From Rhizophagus clarus (Eukaryota > Glomeromycota > Glomeromycetes > Glomerales > Glomeraceae), in the NCBI GenBank assembly GCA_015698045.1, contig BLAL01000068.1, forward strand, positions 186,001 through 250,000: a stretch of 64,000 nt of DNA, given 5' to 3'. Every line of letters starts with the position of its first letter. The stretch's first letter is position 1. The translations under genes and the position numbers were made by a program. This document shows, piece by piece, positions 47,301-60,248 of this stretch. The notes below the pieces were generated by a model, which ran no database searches, had not been told where the DNA came from, and was given only the letters and a program-made list of their open reading frames with translations.

Positions 47301-50300
47301 TTTTTTAGCATTTACTTGATGCAAATATAAAAAATATAGTAAGATTAGGTTCTCGTTCAAAATCTGAAAGGATTAAAGATTTTAATTTAGAAGTACTTTG
47401 TAAAAATCGTAATAAGAAGAAACAGTCTTATTTAATAGCAAAATTACATAGGGAATTAGAATCTATTGAAGATAAAGTTAATAATATAACACTTGCTAGA
47501 ACATGGATGTCATGGGATGATGTACGAGAATATTTGATGATCGAAGAAAGAAATTTTTATAAAAAATTTGATCGCGTGACTAGAGATGATTTACCTAGTT
47601 GGGTTTTAGGAACTAATGAAGAAGAATTTTTGGTGAATACAGCAGTATTTCTTGATGTAGAGGAAGATCGTTGGATCAATCATCAAGACAAAAGGAAGAA
47701 AAATTTATCAATATTTGAGAAATGGGTAAAAGGGGAAGATATTAAAACAATAAAGAAACGAAAGGAAGTTTTATCAAATGCACAAAATAGTAAAGAGGAC
47801 AATAAGAAGGACAATAAAAAGGTTGTAAGTAAAAATACTTATGAATTATTAGAAGAATATAAAGAAACGGATTTGAGCGATGATGAATCACAAATTGATG
47901 ATGAAATGATGCAATGGATTAAAAATTACGATGAACCAAAATCAGATCGTCCTTTATCAACATTATTAAACGATTTTTCAATCTGGCAGATGTCAATATT
48001 AGAAAGGCAAAGACTTCACGATTATTGGCGTACAAAGGTCCATGATGATTTCGTAAAAAAATTATCAAAATTACAAAGAATACATGAGGAACTACGTAAA
48101 AAAATGGATGATGTTTATAATATAGAAAATCGGCAAGTACTGTTAGAAAGCGATGTTATTGGTGCGACTACAAATGGAGCGGCAAAATATCAAGATTTGA
48201 TTAGATCAATTAATCCTAAAATAATTATTTGTGAAGAAGCTGGAGAAGTTTTAGAAGCCCATATTCTTAGTGCATTGACTCCATCAACTCAACATTTGAT
48301 ATTAATTGGGGATCACAACCAACTCCGTCCTCATATTTCAACTTATTCTCTCGGTATGGATTCAAAAATGGGAAGAAATTATCAATTGGATAAATCATTA
48401 TTTGAAAGATTAGTTAATGGTGATAGAGCCAGTAAAGTTGAGAAAGTTCAACTTTTAACTCAGAGACGTATGAGAAAGGGAGAGATCTCTGACCTAATTA
48501 GATATACACTTTATCCAAACTTAATTGATGGCGAAAATACTACTAAATATCCGAATGTACGTGGTGCCCAACATAATGTATACTTTATTAATCATAGACA
48601 TCCGGAAGATAATTCTGATAGTGATTTGGCAATACAATCTCATGCGAATACATATGAGGTTAAAATGGTGGTAGAGATGGTAAAATATTTTGTTAGAAAT
48701 GGTTATACTAAACCGGATGATATAGCTGTACTTACACCTTATCTGGGACAAATGATGAAAATTAAAGAAGCTTTAGCTGAATCATTCGTTGTTGTCATTG
48801 ATGAAAGAGATGAAAAAAATATTGTTGAAATGGAAGAAGAACAGAAAGAAAAAGAAAGTGAAAATATAAGTGTTGCTTCAAAAAAATCATTGAATCATCA
48901 AGTGACTTTAAGAACAGTTGATAATTTTCAAGGTGAAGAAGCAAATATAGTTATAGTCTCATTAGTTAGAAATTTTTCTAAATCCAGTGATAATGATTCT
49001 ATCGGATTCCTCAAAAGTTCAAATAGAACTAATGTGTTGTTATCACGTGCTCGTGAAGGAATGTATCTCATTGGAAATGCTGAATTGATGGCTATGGACT
49101 CTGAAGATATATGGGCTCCTGTAATCGAAATGTTGAAAACACGAAATCAAGTTGGTTCTGGTATGCCAATTGTATGTAACCAACATCCTCAAAACAAGAA
49201 TATCATTACTAAGCCTGAACAATTCGAACAATTTAGTCCGGATGGAGGATGCTATGAAAAATGTAAAGTTCGACTTACTTGTGGACACGCGTGTACTTAT
49301 AAATGTCATTCTGATAATCCTAAACATATTGGAATCAAATGTTTTAAACCTTGTGCAAAACCACAACAAAAATGTAAACATCCATGTCAAAAACAATGTT
49401 TTGAAAAGTGTGGAAGATGTGATTATCCTATTGGGAAGCTTGTATTGCCTTGTGATCACGAATTATCAAATGCCAAATGTTGGCAAGAGCAAGAAAAAGA
49501 AACATTCTATTGTAGGGAATATGTCACAAGAGAATTACTATATTGCGAGCACTCTAAAGTAATTTATGTATGTAATTTTTTTCATATACTGTATATTTGT
49601 ATAATGACCCTATTAATAATATTTTAACCTTATATATCATATTTTCAGTGTTCTACATCCGTTGAGAATGTTAAATGTAGAGAGAAATGCAAAAAACTAT
49701 TAGAATGCGGTCACGAATGTTTGAGCGAATGTTTCGAATGTCAAAATTATTCATTATTATCAGAAAATTCTAAAAATAAAAACAAGGTCGAAATTATGAA
49801 TAAGATTGAAAGAATACAACATGGAAAGTGTAAGCGTATATGCGAGAAATTATTATTTTGTGGACATATATGTAAACAACATTGTCATCGTCATGAAGGA
49901 AATGATTGTCCACCATGTGAAAATAGATGCTCAGTATCATGTGAACATGCAACGTGCAATAAAAATTGTATTGAACCTTGCGCTGTATGTGCAGAGAAAT
50001 GCTTATGGAAATGTGAACATCAAGGAAAATGTGAGTTAAGCTGTGGTGCACCTTGTTTTAGACTACCTTGTAATGAAAGATGTGATAAAAAGTTGGAATG
50101 TGGACACTTATGTGCTGGAGTTTGCGGTGAAACTTGTCCTTCAAAAGATTTTTGCGTCAACTGTGCTTCTGAAAAGGTTAAAAGTCAAGGTAAGTTAAAT
50201 TTTTATCGATCTCTCTTTGATTTTTTTTTTTTAATCTTTATTTTAATTATTTTATTTTTTTTTCTCTTTTTTTTAAAAAAAAAAAAAAAAATAGTACCAG

Positions 50301-52063
50301 ATATGATAATGAATACTATATTTAGTGAGATAAACTGGAATGAAGAAAGAATGATTGTACTTTCTTGCGGGCATGTTTACACCATGGAAACAATGGATAG
50401 TCTTATGGGAATGGAAGATTATTACCGAGGTTCAATCGATGGAAGATGGGCATCAATTAAAGTACTTCCATCTTTACCAACTGATATAAAGAAATGTCCA
50501 ACATGTAGAGCGCCAATTAAAAATATTAGGAGGTATTGAAGAATAATTAACAAATACACATTGGATGTACAAAACAAAAAATTTCTAAAAAAATATAATC
50601 ATAAACTAAGAGAAATCACTGAACAAGTTATTTTTATCAAAGAAGAAATGACAGGAAGAAGAAATCAATTAATGAATAATTTGTATATCTTGATAAAAAG
50701 CGAAGTACTAACATTCGAAAATCATAATGTCATGGATGAAAAATCATCTGAAGTCACACCTTTTGATTATTTTGAAAATATTGAAAGGTATCATGGATTT
50801 AGTAAAGTTAACAAGGGTGTTTGGATTAATCATGTTAAAAAATTATTAAATTGCTATGAGGAACTCACTTCAATTATTTGTGACTCAAAAATGCCACCAC
50901 ATAAAAAAACTTTCGAAGCTGCTATTTCAAATTTGTAAGTATACAAAAATAAGTTATTTTCTAAAATATTTTGTATCTATTACTTAATAAAAAAATTATC
51001 TTTTTAGGTACCAAGCTAAATTAAATATATCATCAAGTTTAGCTTCAACATCCTTAGATTCTTCAGTTTCCGAATCACAATTAAATTTTCAAGAATTATC
51101 CTCACAAATAGGAATCTCAGTACCACAGATGGATCATAGAATTTATTTAGACGCATTTTTTGAAATTATCACTATACAAAAAATTTTATATCACGAAATT
51201 TTATTTATAATACAAAATACAAAACCATCACATTCACCTGCATTATTGATAAGAATTGTAAAGTACAAAGAACAAAAAGAACGATGGAAAAAATTTGCTG
51301 AAAAGTTACAAATTTCTATTCAAGGACATTTATATACAATAAGACAGATAGCAGAATCATCTCGTTATGGCAGGCATTGTCTTTTAGCTAATGTAGAAAT
51401 AATAGAATTACGTACTAGCATGCTTAAGTTACAACTAAAATATCCACCCGATGAAGTTGTTGATAAGACGCTTCAAACGTATACTATAGAAAAGTGTGAA
51501 GAGACTAAGAAAACCATTGTAAACATGATTGAATACTGTACAAATAATAATGTTGAAAAGGAATTTAAAGATTTTATCTTTAAGAAATTAGACGACTTAC
51601 AGAAAGAGTGTGATGAAATTCAAGTTTGTGCTGAAAATTTAAGAAAACCTATAAGCTTTGAAGAAAAATTAGAAATTCATCGAGCCATGCAAACTGAATT
51701 TGTAAGTTCAGGTATGTTTGATTCATTTTACTAAAATTTGTTTTTGGTAATTTAAAAATATCAGTTTCCTTATAAAGTAATTTTTTTAATCAATTATCAT
51801 TTGTTGTTTATTAGGACATTGGTATGAATGTCCGAATGGTCATCCGGTAAGTAATTTATTATCATTTTTTTTTTAAGTATTATATGTATACAACATATTG
51901 ACACATTTTTTTTTCTTAGTATACGATCGGAGAATGTGGAAGAGCATGGGTTAAGAGTGTATGCCCAGATTGTAATGCCGTAATAGGCGGAGAGAGTCAT
52001 CGATTAACTTCTGGAAATGAGAAAAATTCAGAATTCAGTTCATTCGATGTAGAACTAGAGTGA
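44318..52063 (+). CDS. ZNFX1-like SF1 helicase with NFX1-type and RZ-type zinc fingers; internal TGA
   Basis: Exons: 44318-45160, 45234-45361, 45437-46824, 46910-46957, 47064-47200, 47309-49567, 49649-50189, 50295-50934, 51008-51711, 51815-51846, 51920-52063; all junctions are GT-AG with matching phase (2,288 codons). Order: an RNYSPP-repeat N-terminus (about 50-140); Walker A GPPGTGKT split across exons 4-5 (803-810); Walker B CEEAGE near 1157; QRRMRKGE; DNFQGEEA; LLSRAREG, all UPF1-like; Cys/His-rich NFX1-type fingers (about 1480-1780); and a C-terminal RZ finger GHWYECPNGHP...CGRA...CPDC. ZNFX1 relatives act on RNA in silencing and antiviral responses; a role here is inference. An in-frame TGA at 50537-50539 (…NIRRY*RIINKY…) cuts the protein to about 1,862 residues unless read through or removed by a possible 78-nt intron (50533-50610). 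Confidence 0.85.
44466..44735 (+). repeat. Coding repeat (Q)RNYSPP(R/K), about ten copies
   Basis: Inside exon 1 of the helicase a 24-27-base unit repeats with variation, giving QRNYSPPR, QRNYNSPK, QRDYSPHR, KRNYSPPR and similar. A basic, disordered, RNA-binding-like tail is a reasonable guess. Confidence 0.75.
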
Positions 52064-53142
52064 AATATTGCATTATTGTATTGTTTATGTATCAACGTAA
52101 TACCTATTTATTTATTATTTAGATTGTGAAGCGCTAAATTTACATTTATATAAAAGATATAAAATAACAGTAAATAAATAATATGTTAGTTAATAGATAA
52201 TAATTTAGGTTTTTGGACAAGAATCATTAAAAAAAAAAACTTAGATAATTTAAGATCGAATAAATTTTAAGATCGAATACTATCATGTGTATTTATAACA
52301 TAGTAATTATTTTTGCTTTTTGTTAAAATACTCAAAATTCTGTCTGTTTAAGTGTCATGTAGAATACAACATCTATAATATGTATCACGCATTGTTATTT
52401 TTTAATACATGTTAAATTCACTGAATCATATAATATACAAATGCTTTATTAAACATTTTATATGTGCATTTTACAAATCTCCTAAAAATTCTCCACATGG
52501 AGATTAAGAAAGATTATCAATTTATTTATACATGAAAATAGTTTGCAAATTTTCTTTTATAAACTCATTAAATAAAAATTATTACAATAACATGTTATAT
52601 AATTCTGTACCCTTGCTTTTCTTTTGGATTTGGTATATAAAGAATTCTTAAGATGTAATATTATCTTATTTTATTTATTTCTTTTCCATTATACTTCCTA
52701 GAATAGGATATGATTAAAGTCAATATCATGTATGGCTTTTTAAATTGGAGAAGAGGAGCATACTTTATAAAATTAATCAACCTGTCAAGCCAATAAATAT
52801 CATGATCTTTTTTAAGTAAAGCAAGAGATTTGCTCCAGATGATTATGTTTAATTCACATTTATTGATAATGGGAACTTATTCAATTTGTGATCTCCGTAT
52901 CAATTGAAGCCAATGTCACTTGCTGATATTGATTTTATGGAGTTCTTCAAATACAAATTCTTTTGTCATGTAGCAATAGGATAGCATTCTTCACATCATC
53001 TTAATTCATATTGATCTTAATCTTTCTCATTTATATTTCTGATCACACGAAATTCTGATATAATTATCTTATATCTGTCTATATTGTACTCGTGTACAAA
53101 TTTACAACAATTTATTTGTTATTATCATTTTGTATAGCCTTT

Positions 53143-53214
53143 CAGAATTGATTCTTGTATGACTTCCAGAATTGATTCTTGTATAATTTCCAGAATTGAT
53201 TCTTGTATGAGAAA
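53143..53214. repeat. 24-bp tandem repeat, 3 copies
   Basis: cagaattgattcttgtat plus a six-base spacer at 53143, 53167 and 53191. Confidence 0.8.
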
Positions 53215-54026
53215 AAGCTGTTATTCTGATAATAAATTTAACCCTCGGTAAGAAAAGACTGAACTGTTTAAAATCAATATCTAGTGACTAGAAAAGGTGT
53301 GTAATTTACGTGATCTTTCATCATTAATTTTGTAAAGTTGTTTGTAAATGAAATCATTTGCTAACAGATGAATCACTGTTTGATTAAATATATAGCTCCA
53401 AAACACAAAACCATGAGTCATCCATGGTGTCGATAAAGGATGGAATACACAACAACGATCTTGAATTTGACCAGTCTTAATAGAAGGTAACAATTGCTGT
53501 ATGAGCACTTATATTGATCGAAGAATTAAAAATCAAACCAATGGTCTTGGTAATAAAATGTTTCTTGGTAGGATCAATTCTATCCAATCCAAATTCATTA
53601 TTCATTCTCTCCCATATTAATTTTTTTTTTTTTTTTTTTACCAACACAATTGAAATCCTCACTTACTTTATTCTTGTCACATTTAATTAATTTTATGATG
53701 AAATCTTATTTTATTCACACATTCATCTTTATACAATAAAAGATTAATTGAAAAATAACAATGTTTGTGACCTATTTTAAATTTTAAGAGATATTTCTAA
53801 TCCATATTCTTAAAAAATCTCAATGAATTTACCAAAAGTTCTATAGTAATAAGAATAATAAGGAGACCAGTGCGATCAAATGGTTGTTTATTAAGAATTA
53901 AATGACATAGACTGGTTCTATTCAAGGCTATGATTAATGATGTTTGTGTTTTCTGTAAATGAAGAAAAAATGTAATGAAAAACCAAATAGTTAAATATAA
54001 ATTTAAGATGTGAAATATAGTTTACT

Positions 54027-54112
54027 TTATTGGTCTGATCTTTCTGCTGTTCTTAAAGCTCTATCTAGCTCTTCTATCAGCTTTGCTACCTCTCTTTTGA
54101 TTCTATTTAAAC
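54027..54112 (-). CDS. Possible terminal exon encoding a charged helix
   Basis: The minus strand reads LNRIKREVAKLIEELDRALR followed by TAERSDQ and a stop, a clean amphipathic helix, after a plausible acceptor (aaataatag or tttaaatag). No upstream exon could be joined. Either the tail of a small gene or a relic. Confidence 0.25.
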
Positions 54113-56122
54113 TATTATTTGGACGATAAAAAGTAGAAAAGAAGATAATATTCAATGCCAAGAAATTGATGATAAAAATTAAAGTTACATTGTTTTACAT
54201 TTTTGTTTGAGAATATACTAGATTCCAAGAAAGTACTAAAAAAAGTTTGTTTCAATTGTGGGCAAGGTTTTACAACGAATTATCTTATTGTTCTTCATGT
54301 CAAAAAAATAGGAAACCTTTCATCTCTAGTTGCGATAAACAATTTTCAAACAATATAAAAGGAAATAATTTAAAATTTTTTTAAGGGAAATTTTTGTTAT
54401 TGCAAATAAGAGTCTCAGCTTCCCAAACCGTAGTATTAACTGCGCCAATAGTGACATAACTTTGGAAATAGTTACTCTTTACAGAGTACACTATGTGTGA
54501 ATCTTGATTACTTTAAAATAAAATTCTGCATCACATTTTAAATGAAAAGAAAAAGACAGTTATTTCTATTCTAGTATGGGAAGCAAAAAAAAAAATATTA
54601 ATTTAATTTATTCATATTTAAATGATGAAATGAAAACTTTCTGTAATATGATATTTGAAAATTTCTATATATTATATTATGACACATTGGACATTATTTA
54701 GGCACATGAAGTTTTATATACTGTATCTAATATACTATAAATTCCGCATTTTTCTCTATGATATAACTTTTTTTTACTGAAGATAAAATAAAAAAAAAAT
54801 AAATATTCAATTTAATTCTTAGCAAATTAAAATTAATTTAACTATGATTTTATTACATAAAATAGCCATCCCCTTACAATTAAATTTTTACTACTTATTA
54901 TCAAAAATTATGTCTACAATCTTGCTGTATTTGGCATTAATTGCCACAATTGAAAGAGATAAAATGAAATAAAAATAGAATTACAGGTGAGTCATGAGCG
55001 AATTATGGGTGAGTCGCGGTTTGGTCGCGGTTGTATTGTGGCAAATTATTAACTAAAATAAAACATTTATTGTGGGTGTATTGCGGGTCAGTTTAGTAGC
55101 TAATATATATTTCTCACGGGACCGAATGATTGGTTATTTAATAGTATAAAAAAATTATACTTTAATTCATTTAATAAATGTATAGTTATAAATTACACTT
55201 TATATAACTTTATACACAATAAGTGTTTTTTTAGTAAAAATCAGCGTTGTAATAATTTCTTTTATACTTAGTGCATGTTCAATTTCGATTTAATGAACTT
55301 CTTTTAACACTAAAAATCTATCATCTGATAAAAAATTTCTCGTCTTTTTTAAAATTATAGTCTAGTAAATTTTTTTCTTTTGATAATACGGCTTAATCTC
55401 AATAAAATGAATTTTCTTTTAAACAAAGATCAACAATACAGTCCGATCTTGATATGATGAATGTTGCAACGTTGAATAACTAATAATATATATACTAAAA
55501 ATGACATATTGATACAGTATTTAAAAAATTTAATAATATATTGAAGATATAATGAAATAAAGAAGGATGCTTTAAAGTTGATGATGCAGTTGATGCACCA
55601 TCACAATCTTCACATGATACACCCGTCTGTGTAGTAATTATTGTAATTTTTTAAAAAATCGAGTAGTAAACTTTTTTAGCTTCTGAGTCGGACTTTGATT
55701 GTATCAACTAAATTAAAGATTTTTCCATGAATTTGATAATAAACATTTTTTGTTCGCTAAATAAAATGATTAACTGAAAAACATATTATGATTTAATCTC
55801 ATATGCATATTTCATAGAATATTCCAATTATTCATTATTCAAGATGATCGATAGTCGTCAAGTAGCAACCATGATGATTTCTTAACTATTTTTTTTACCA
55901 CTATATATATTTTTTTTTTACTTTTTCCTAAGCACACTTATAAATTTAATCAAATATTTTGTGTTATTTTTTAAATAAATAAAAGGATGACTTTTATTCT
56001 ATTAATATTTAAATCTATCATTAGAGATTTTTTGATTGTTAAACAATCACGATTAAATAAATTATTATTTTTAATAAATTAACATTAACTTAGATTATTT
56101 TCTAAGTTCTTATTTTTAAATT

Positions 56123-56222
56123 ATTTTCTAAATTTCTTTTTTTTTTTAAATAATTATTTTCTAAATTTCTTTTTTTTTTTAAATAATTGTTTTCTAAATT
56201 TCTTTTTTTTTTTTTTTTTTAA
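56123..56222. repeat. 33-bp tandem repeat, 3 copies
   Basis: ttttctaaatttc followed by a T-run and aaataatt, at period 33 (ctaaattt at 56128, 56161 and 56194). Confidence 0.75.
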
Positions 56223-57089
56223 AGAATTATTTCTATTTTCTAAGAATTTCATCATTATGAGTAGTATTTTCTAATTTCTAAACATTTTTTAAAATATAAT
56301 AAAAAATAATTTGTCCATAAATTTTTAAATCTGATACTAAACTAATAAAAACTTGTACTTTAAGAACCTATTTTAAATTATGATTTCTTTATCATCCCAC
56401 CTATTAATTCCATTTAACGGTCATTTCTCCATCGGTTGACAATCCTTCATTAATATCTGCCCTATTTCTTTTCAAATGCCTCTTCTTCTTCAGTTTACAT
56501 GAAAATACGTTTGTAACTTGTTTTAAATCTTCAAATTAAAAAAAAAACCTTTTGTTATTTTTGACAAACAATTTTGATTTTTGACTTGATTTTCTGAAGT
56601 TAATCAGAATAATGTGTAATACGGTTTTTGAAGTATTAGCAAATAAACCTTCATTTGTTCTCCATTGCAGTATTCAACTTTTGATTTGGATTTGTCTTTG
56701 ATTTCATATTGTCCACAATTATATGATAAATCAATTAATTTTATAGGGCGGAAAATTTCTTAAAATGATTTATAATTTCCAAAATCGGTTGATTATGTTG
56801 AAGAAAGTGTATTCAATTAAAAATTTTTTGAATAAACGTCTAAATAAAAAAAAAAGTAGTAATTAGAAAAATTGTTTTTAAATAATAAAAATTAGCTAAA
56901 AAATTAGTTGGTACATACCTTTGATTATTGATAATTATTGTAAATGATATGACCGCTAAAAATTATTTTAAAATTCACTCATATATGTTGATTATTAATG
57001 AAGTCATATATGTTGATTATTAATGAAGTTAAATCCACCATATTTATATTGATCCCAACCACCCGTATAATATAATAAGTAAAATATGA

Positions 57090-58145
57090 AAAAATATGTG
57101 TACCAAATGAAGTTATTAAAGTAAGAATGGTACAAAGGAATGATAAGGAATGGTAAAAAAGTAGTTCAGAGCCGAATTGGTTAAAACCGCATGGGATGAA
57201 CTATCATTTAAAGATTAATGATTAAACTATTGGGATATAACAAGGGTAAGGATTTGATAATTCAGATAAGGGTATATAAAAATATTAATACAAAAAAATT
57301 AAAAGTTTATAAATTTGAAAAAAAAAGAGTAGTAAAAAAATTAGTTATTAGAAGAAAGGGGGGGAAAGTAATAAGAAGAATAAAAATAATTAATAAAGAA
57401 ATGTACCAAATAAAGTTATTAAGGTAGGAGTGGTACAAAGGAATAATAAGGAAACAATAAAAAATAGTAGTTCAGAGCCGAATTGGTTAAAACCGCATGG
57501 ATGAACTATCATTTAAAGATTAATGATTAAACTATTGGGATATTAACAAGGGTAAGGATTTGAATTCAGATAAGGGTATATAAAAATATTAATACAAAAA
57601 AATTAAAAGTTTATAAATTTGAAAAAAAACGAGTAGAAAAAAAATTAGTTATTAGAAGAAAGGGGGAAAGAGTAATAAGAAGAATAAAAGTAATTAATAA
57701 AGAAATGTACCAAATAAAGTTATTAAGGTAGGAGTGGTACAAAGGAATAATAAGGAAACAATAAAAAAAAGTAGTTCAGAGCCGAATTGGTTAAAACCGC
57801 ATGGATGAGCTATCATTTAAAGATTAATGATTAAACTATTGGGATATTAACAAGGGTAAGGATTTGATAATTCAGATAAGTGTATATAAAAAATTAACAC
57901 AAAAAAATTAAAGTTTTGTAAATGTGAAAAAAAAAGAGTGGAAAAAATTTGTTATTAGAAGAAAGGGGGGAAGAGCAATGAGAAGAATAAAAATAATTAA
58001 TAAAGAAATGTACCAAATAAAGTTATTAAGGTAAGAATGGTACAAAGGAATAATAAGGAAACTAAAAAAAAGTTGTTCAGAGCCGAATTGGTTAAAACCG
58101 CATGGATGAACTGTCATTTGAAGATTAATGACTGAACTATTGGGG
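57090..58145. repeat. ~304-bp tandem repeat, about 3.5-4 copies
   Basis: The landmark ttcagagccgaattggtta recurs at about 57165, 57471, 57775 and 58075 (periods near 306, 304, 301). Each unit carries the words gtggtacaaaggaataataagg, aaccgcatgg and agaagaaaggggg. The last copy is shortened and more diverged. The short plus-strand frame inside (57218-57427) is not conserved between copies, so it is not a gene. Confidence 0.85.
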
Positions 58146-59384
58146 TATAAAAAAAGGATAGGGATTTAGGGTATAAACCATGAATATTAAATTTATATAT
58201 ACTAAGAAGTAAAATAGTCTGTTATATATGTGTATAATTAAATCAAAAGCAGTAAGCAAAAAAATAGGAAGGAATTTAAGTAAAAGAATAGGAGTTAATT
58301 TTAATAAAAATAAAGATAAAATTACGATAACATGAGAAAAGAAATAAAAGAATATGAAGAGAGAAATAAAAGTAAAGAAGAAAGTTAAGAAAAGAGAAAA
58401 GAAAAGATGAAAATCAGTATTCACAGTGGAATTAGAAAAGCACTTATTGAGAGGAACTTCAGTCAAAGGTGAACGTACAAAATTGGGACAAAGATTAAAA
58501 GACATTTTGAAAATAATTGAGAATAATTGAGAAAAATTGAGAAATATTTGTGAGAAATAATTGAGAAAAATTGAGAAATATTTGTAAGAAATTTGAAGAA
58601 AAAATAAAAGAAAAATACATATATTTATAGATTTTTGAAATCAGATAATTACATTGTAATTTACAATAATTTTTTTACTTGTATATGAGTCATTTATATT
58701 CTTATTAGTAAAAATCAGTCAAATAATAAATTATTATACACACACTTACTTTGTATGAGTCATTTATATTCTAAATCAGTTAGATAATAAATTTGCATAT
58801 TGATTCATGATCTGTGATTTATGTTTGAATTTTTAACTGATAATGATAATCTTTTTTGAAAATAACAGAGAAGTAAAACTCAGCAATAATCTCTGTGACA
58901 ATATTTACTGCGGCTTATCAAAGATTGATACAAGCTATTTACAATTAAAGACAAAAATATGAGTAAAAAATTTTAATAAACAATTACAAATGAATTTGTG
59001 TTACGTTTTTGAACATGTTCAATTTGTGTTGATAATTTTGGTAAAAATTTGCTAATTCTGGTCAAATTTTGTTATTTGTGTTCAATTTGTGTTGAATTTG
59101 TGTCGAATTTGTGTGTAATTACTAAGACAGGTTTTTTATTTCTACTACATAATTACATAAAAATTATACATCGCCCTTGATAAATTAATCAATCTTGATC
59201 AAACTCCGAATTTCCTACCACTGTTCAAGGATAATTAATTACATTAGAACATATAGATTTATTAAGCAGTATGACTCATATGACTCATATTTTCATGAGT
59301 ATATTTCATTTAGATCATATGTTAGTAATTTTGACATTGTTGATTAATTAATGTAACTCATACATGATATAATGAGCGAATTTT
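58146..59384. other. Non-coding, minor repeats
   Basis: gagaataattgagaaaaatt-type repeats at 58510-58600 and gttcaatttgtgttgaattt-type repeats at 59030-59115. No gene supported. Confidence 0.45.
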
Positions 59385-59740
59385 TTGTTTCCTTTATTTT
59401 ATTTGTTTTATTTTATTTATTTATTTCGTTCATTAATTTTTTTTTTTTTTAGTTTCGGTTTTTATTTTATTTTATTTATTTTCAGTTTTATTTATTTTAT
59501 TGCTTTCGTTCTATTTATTTTATTGCTTTCGTTCTACTTATTTTGTTTCTTTCGTTCTATTTATTTTGTTTCTTTCGTTCTATTTATTTTATTGCTTTCA
59601 TTCTATTTTATTGCCTTTGTTTTATTTATTTATTGCTTTTATTTCATTTTATTTATTTTCCTCTTTATTATTTTTATTATTTACGTTTATGTTTTTATTT
59701 TTATTTCTATTTTTTATCTTTAAATCTATAGCAATTATAT
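59385..59740. repeat. Pyrimidine-rich ~24-bp repeat tract
   Basis: tttattgctttcgttctatt-like units repeat between about 59470 and 59640 in a T-rich tract. It is followed at 59755-59930 by a purine-rich tract (gtggatagg..., acgagtggat), so the strand bias flips. Open frames here are composition artefacts. Confidence 0.6.
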
Positions 59741-60248
59741 TTACTAGAAAAGATTTCAATGAATGAATAGAAAAAAAGAGTATGAGAAGATAGGATGAGT
59801 TGATGGGAGAAAGATTACAAGTGGATATCGGATGAATGGATAGAAAAATATTACGAGTGGATACAATTGGATAAATAAATGTTACAAGTGGATAGGACAA
59901 GTAAATAAGGAAAATATTAGAAATCGACCTTTTGTTAAAACATTAAACTCAAGACCATCAAATCATTGGTTAATTTAAGATCTCGAAGAATTATGGTAAT
60001 TGGCAGTCTAGGAGATGACCTGATCTTTTTTTTATTTTGAATTACTTTCTTGATATTCTAAAATTGATTTTTCATTTTAGAAAATGGTCAAAACGTTAAT
60101 TCAACGTTCTATTTAAAATATTATACCTGTTAAGCTCTGTTATATAGTATACATGAAATACATTATATAAGTTTATTCTGATTTTTAAGAATAAGTTTAA
60201 CAAACTATTAACCATAAAATGAAATGATGATTATTTACAAATTGATTT

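Larger units (their letters stand above)
52064..56984. other. Long stretch with no supported full gene
   Basis: AT-rich. Minus-strand frames at 53281-53508 and 53477-53662 have some coding look but no motif or splice partner. Short tandem repeats are listed separately. Confidence 0.4.

Noticed and set aside
57218..57427. 69-codon Lys-rich frame in the 304-bp repeat
   Set aside because: The frame is broken in the other repeat units, so it is not under coding constraint.
59385..59766. Plus-strand frames rich in Phe, Leu, Tyr
   Set aside because: Encoded by a pyrimidine-rich repeat; overlapping frames open together and carry no domain.
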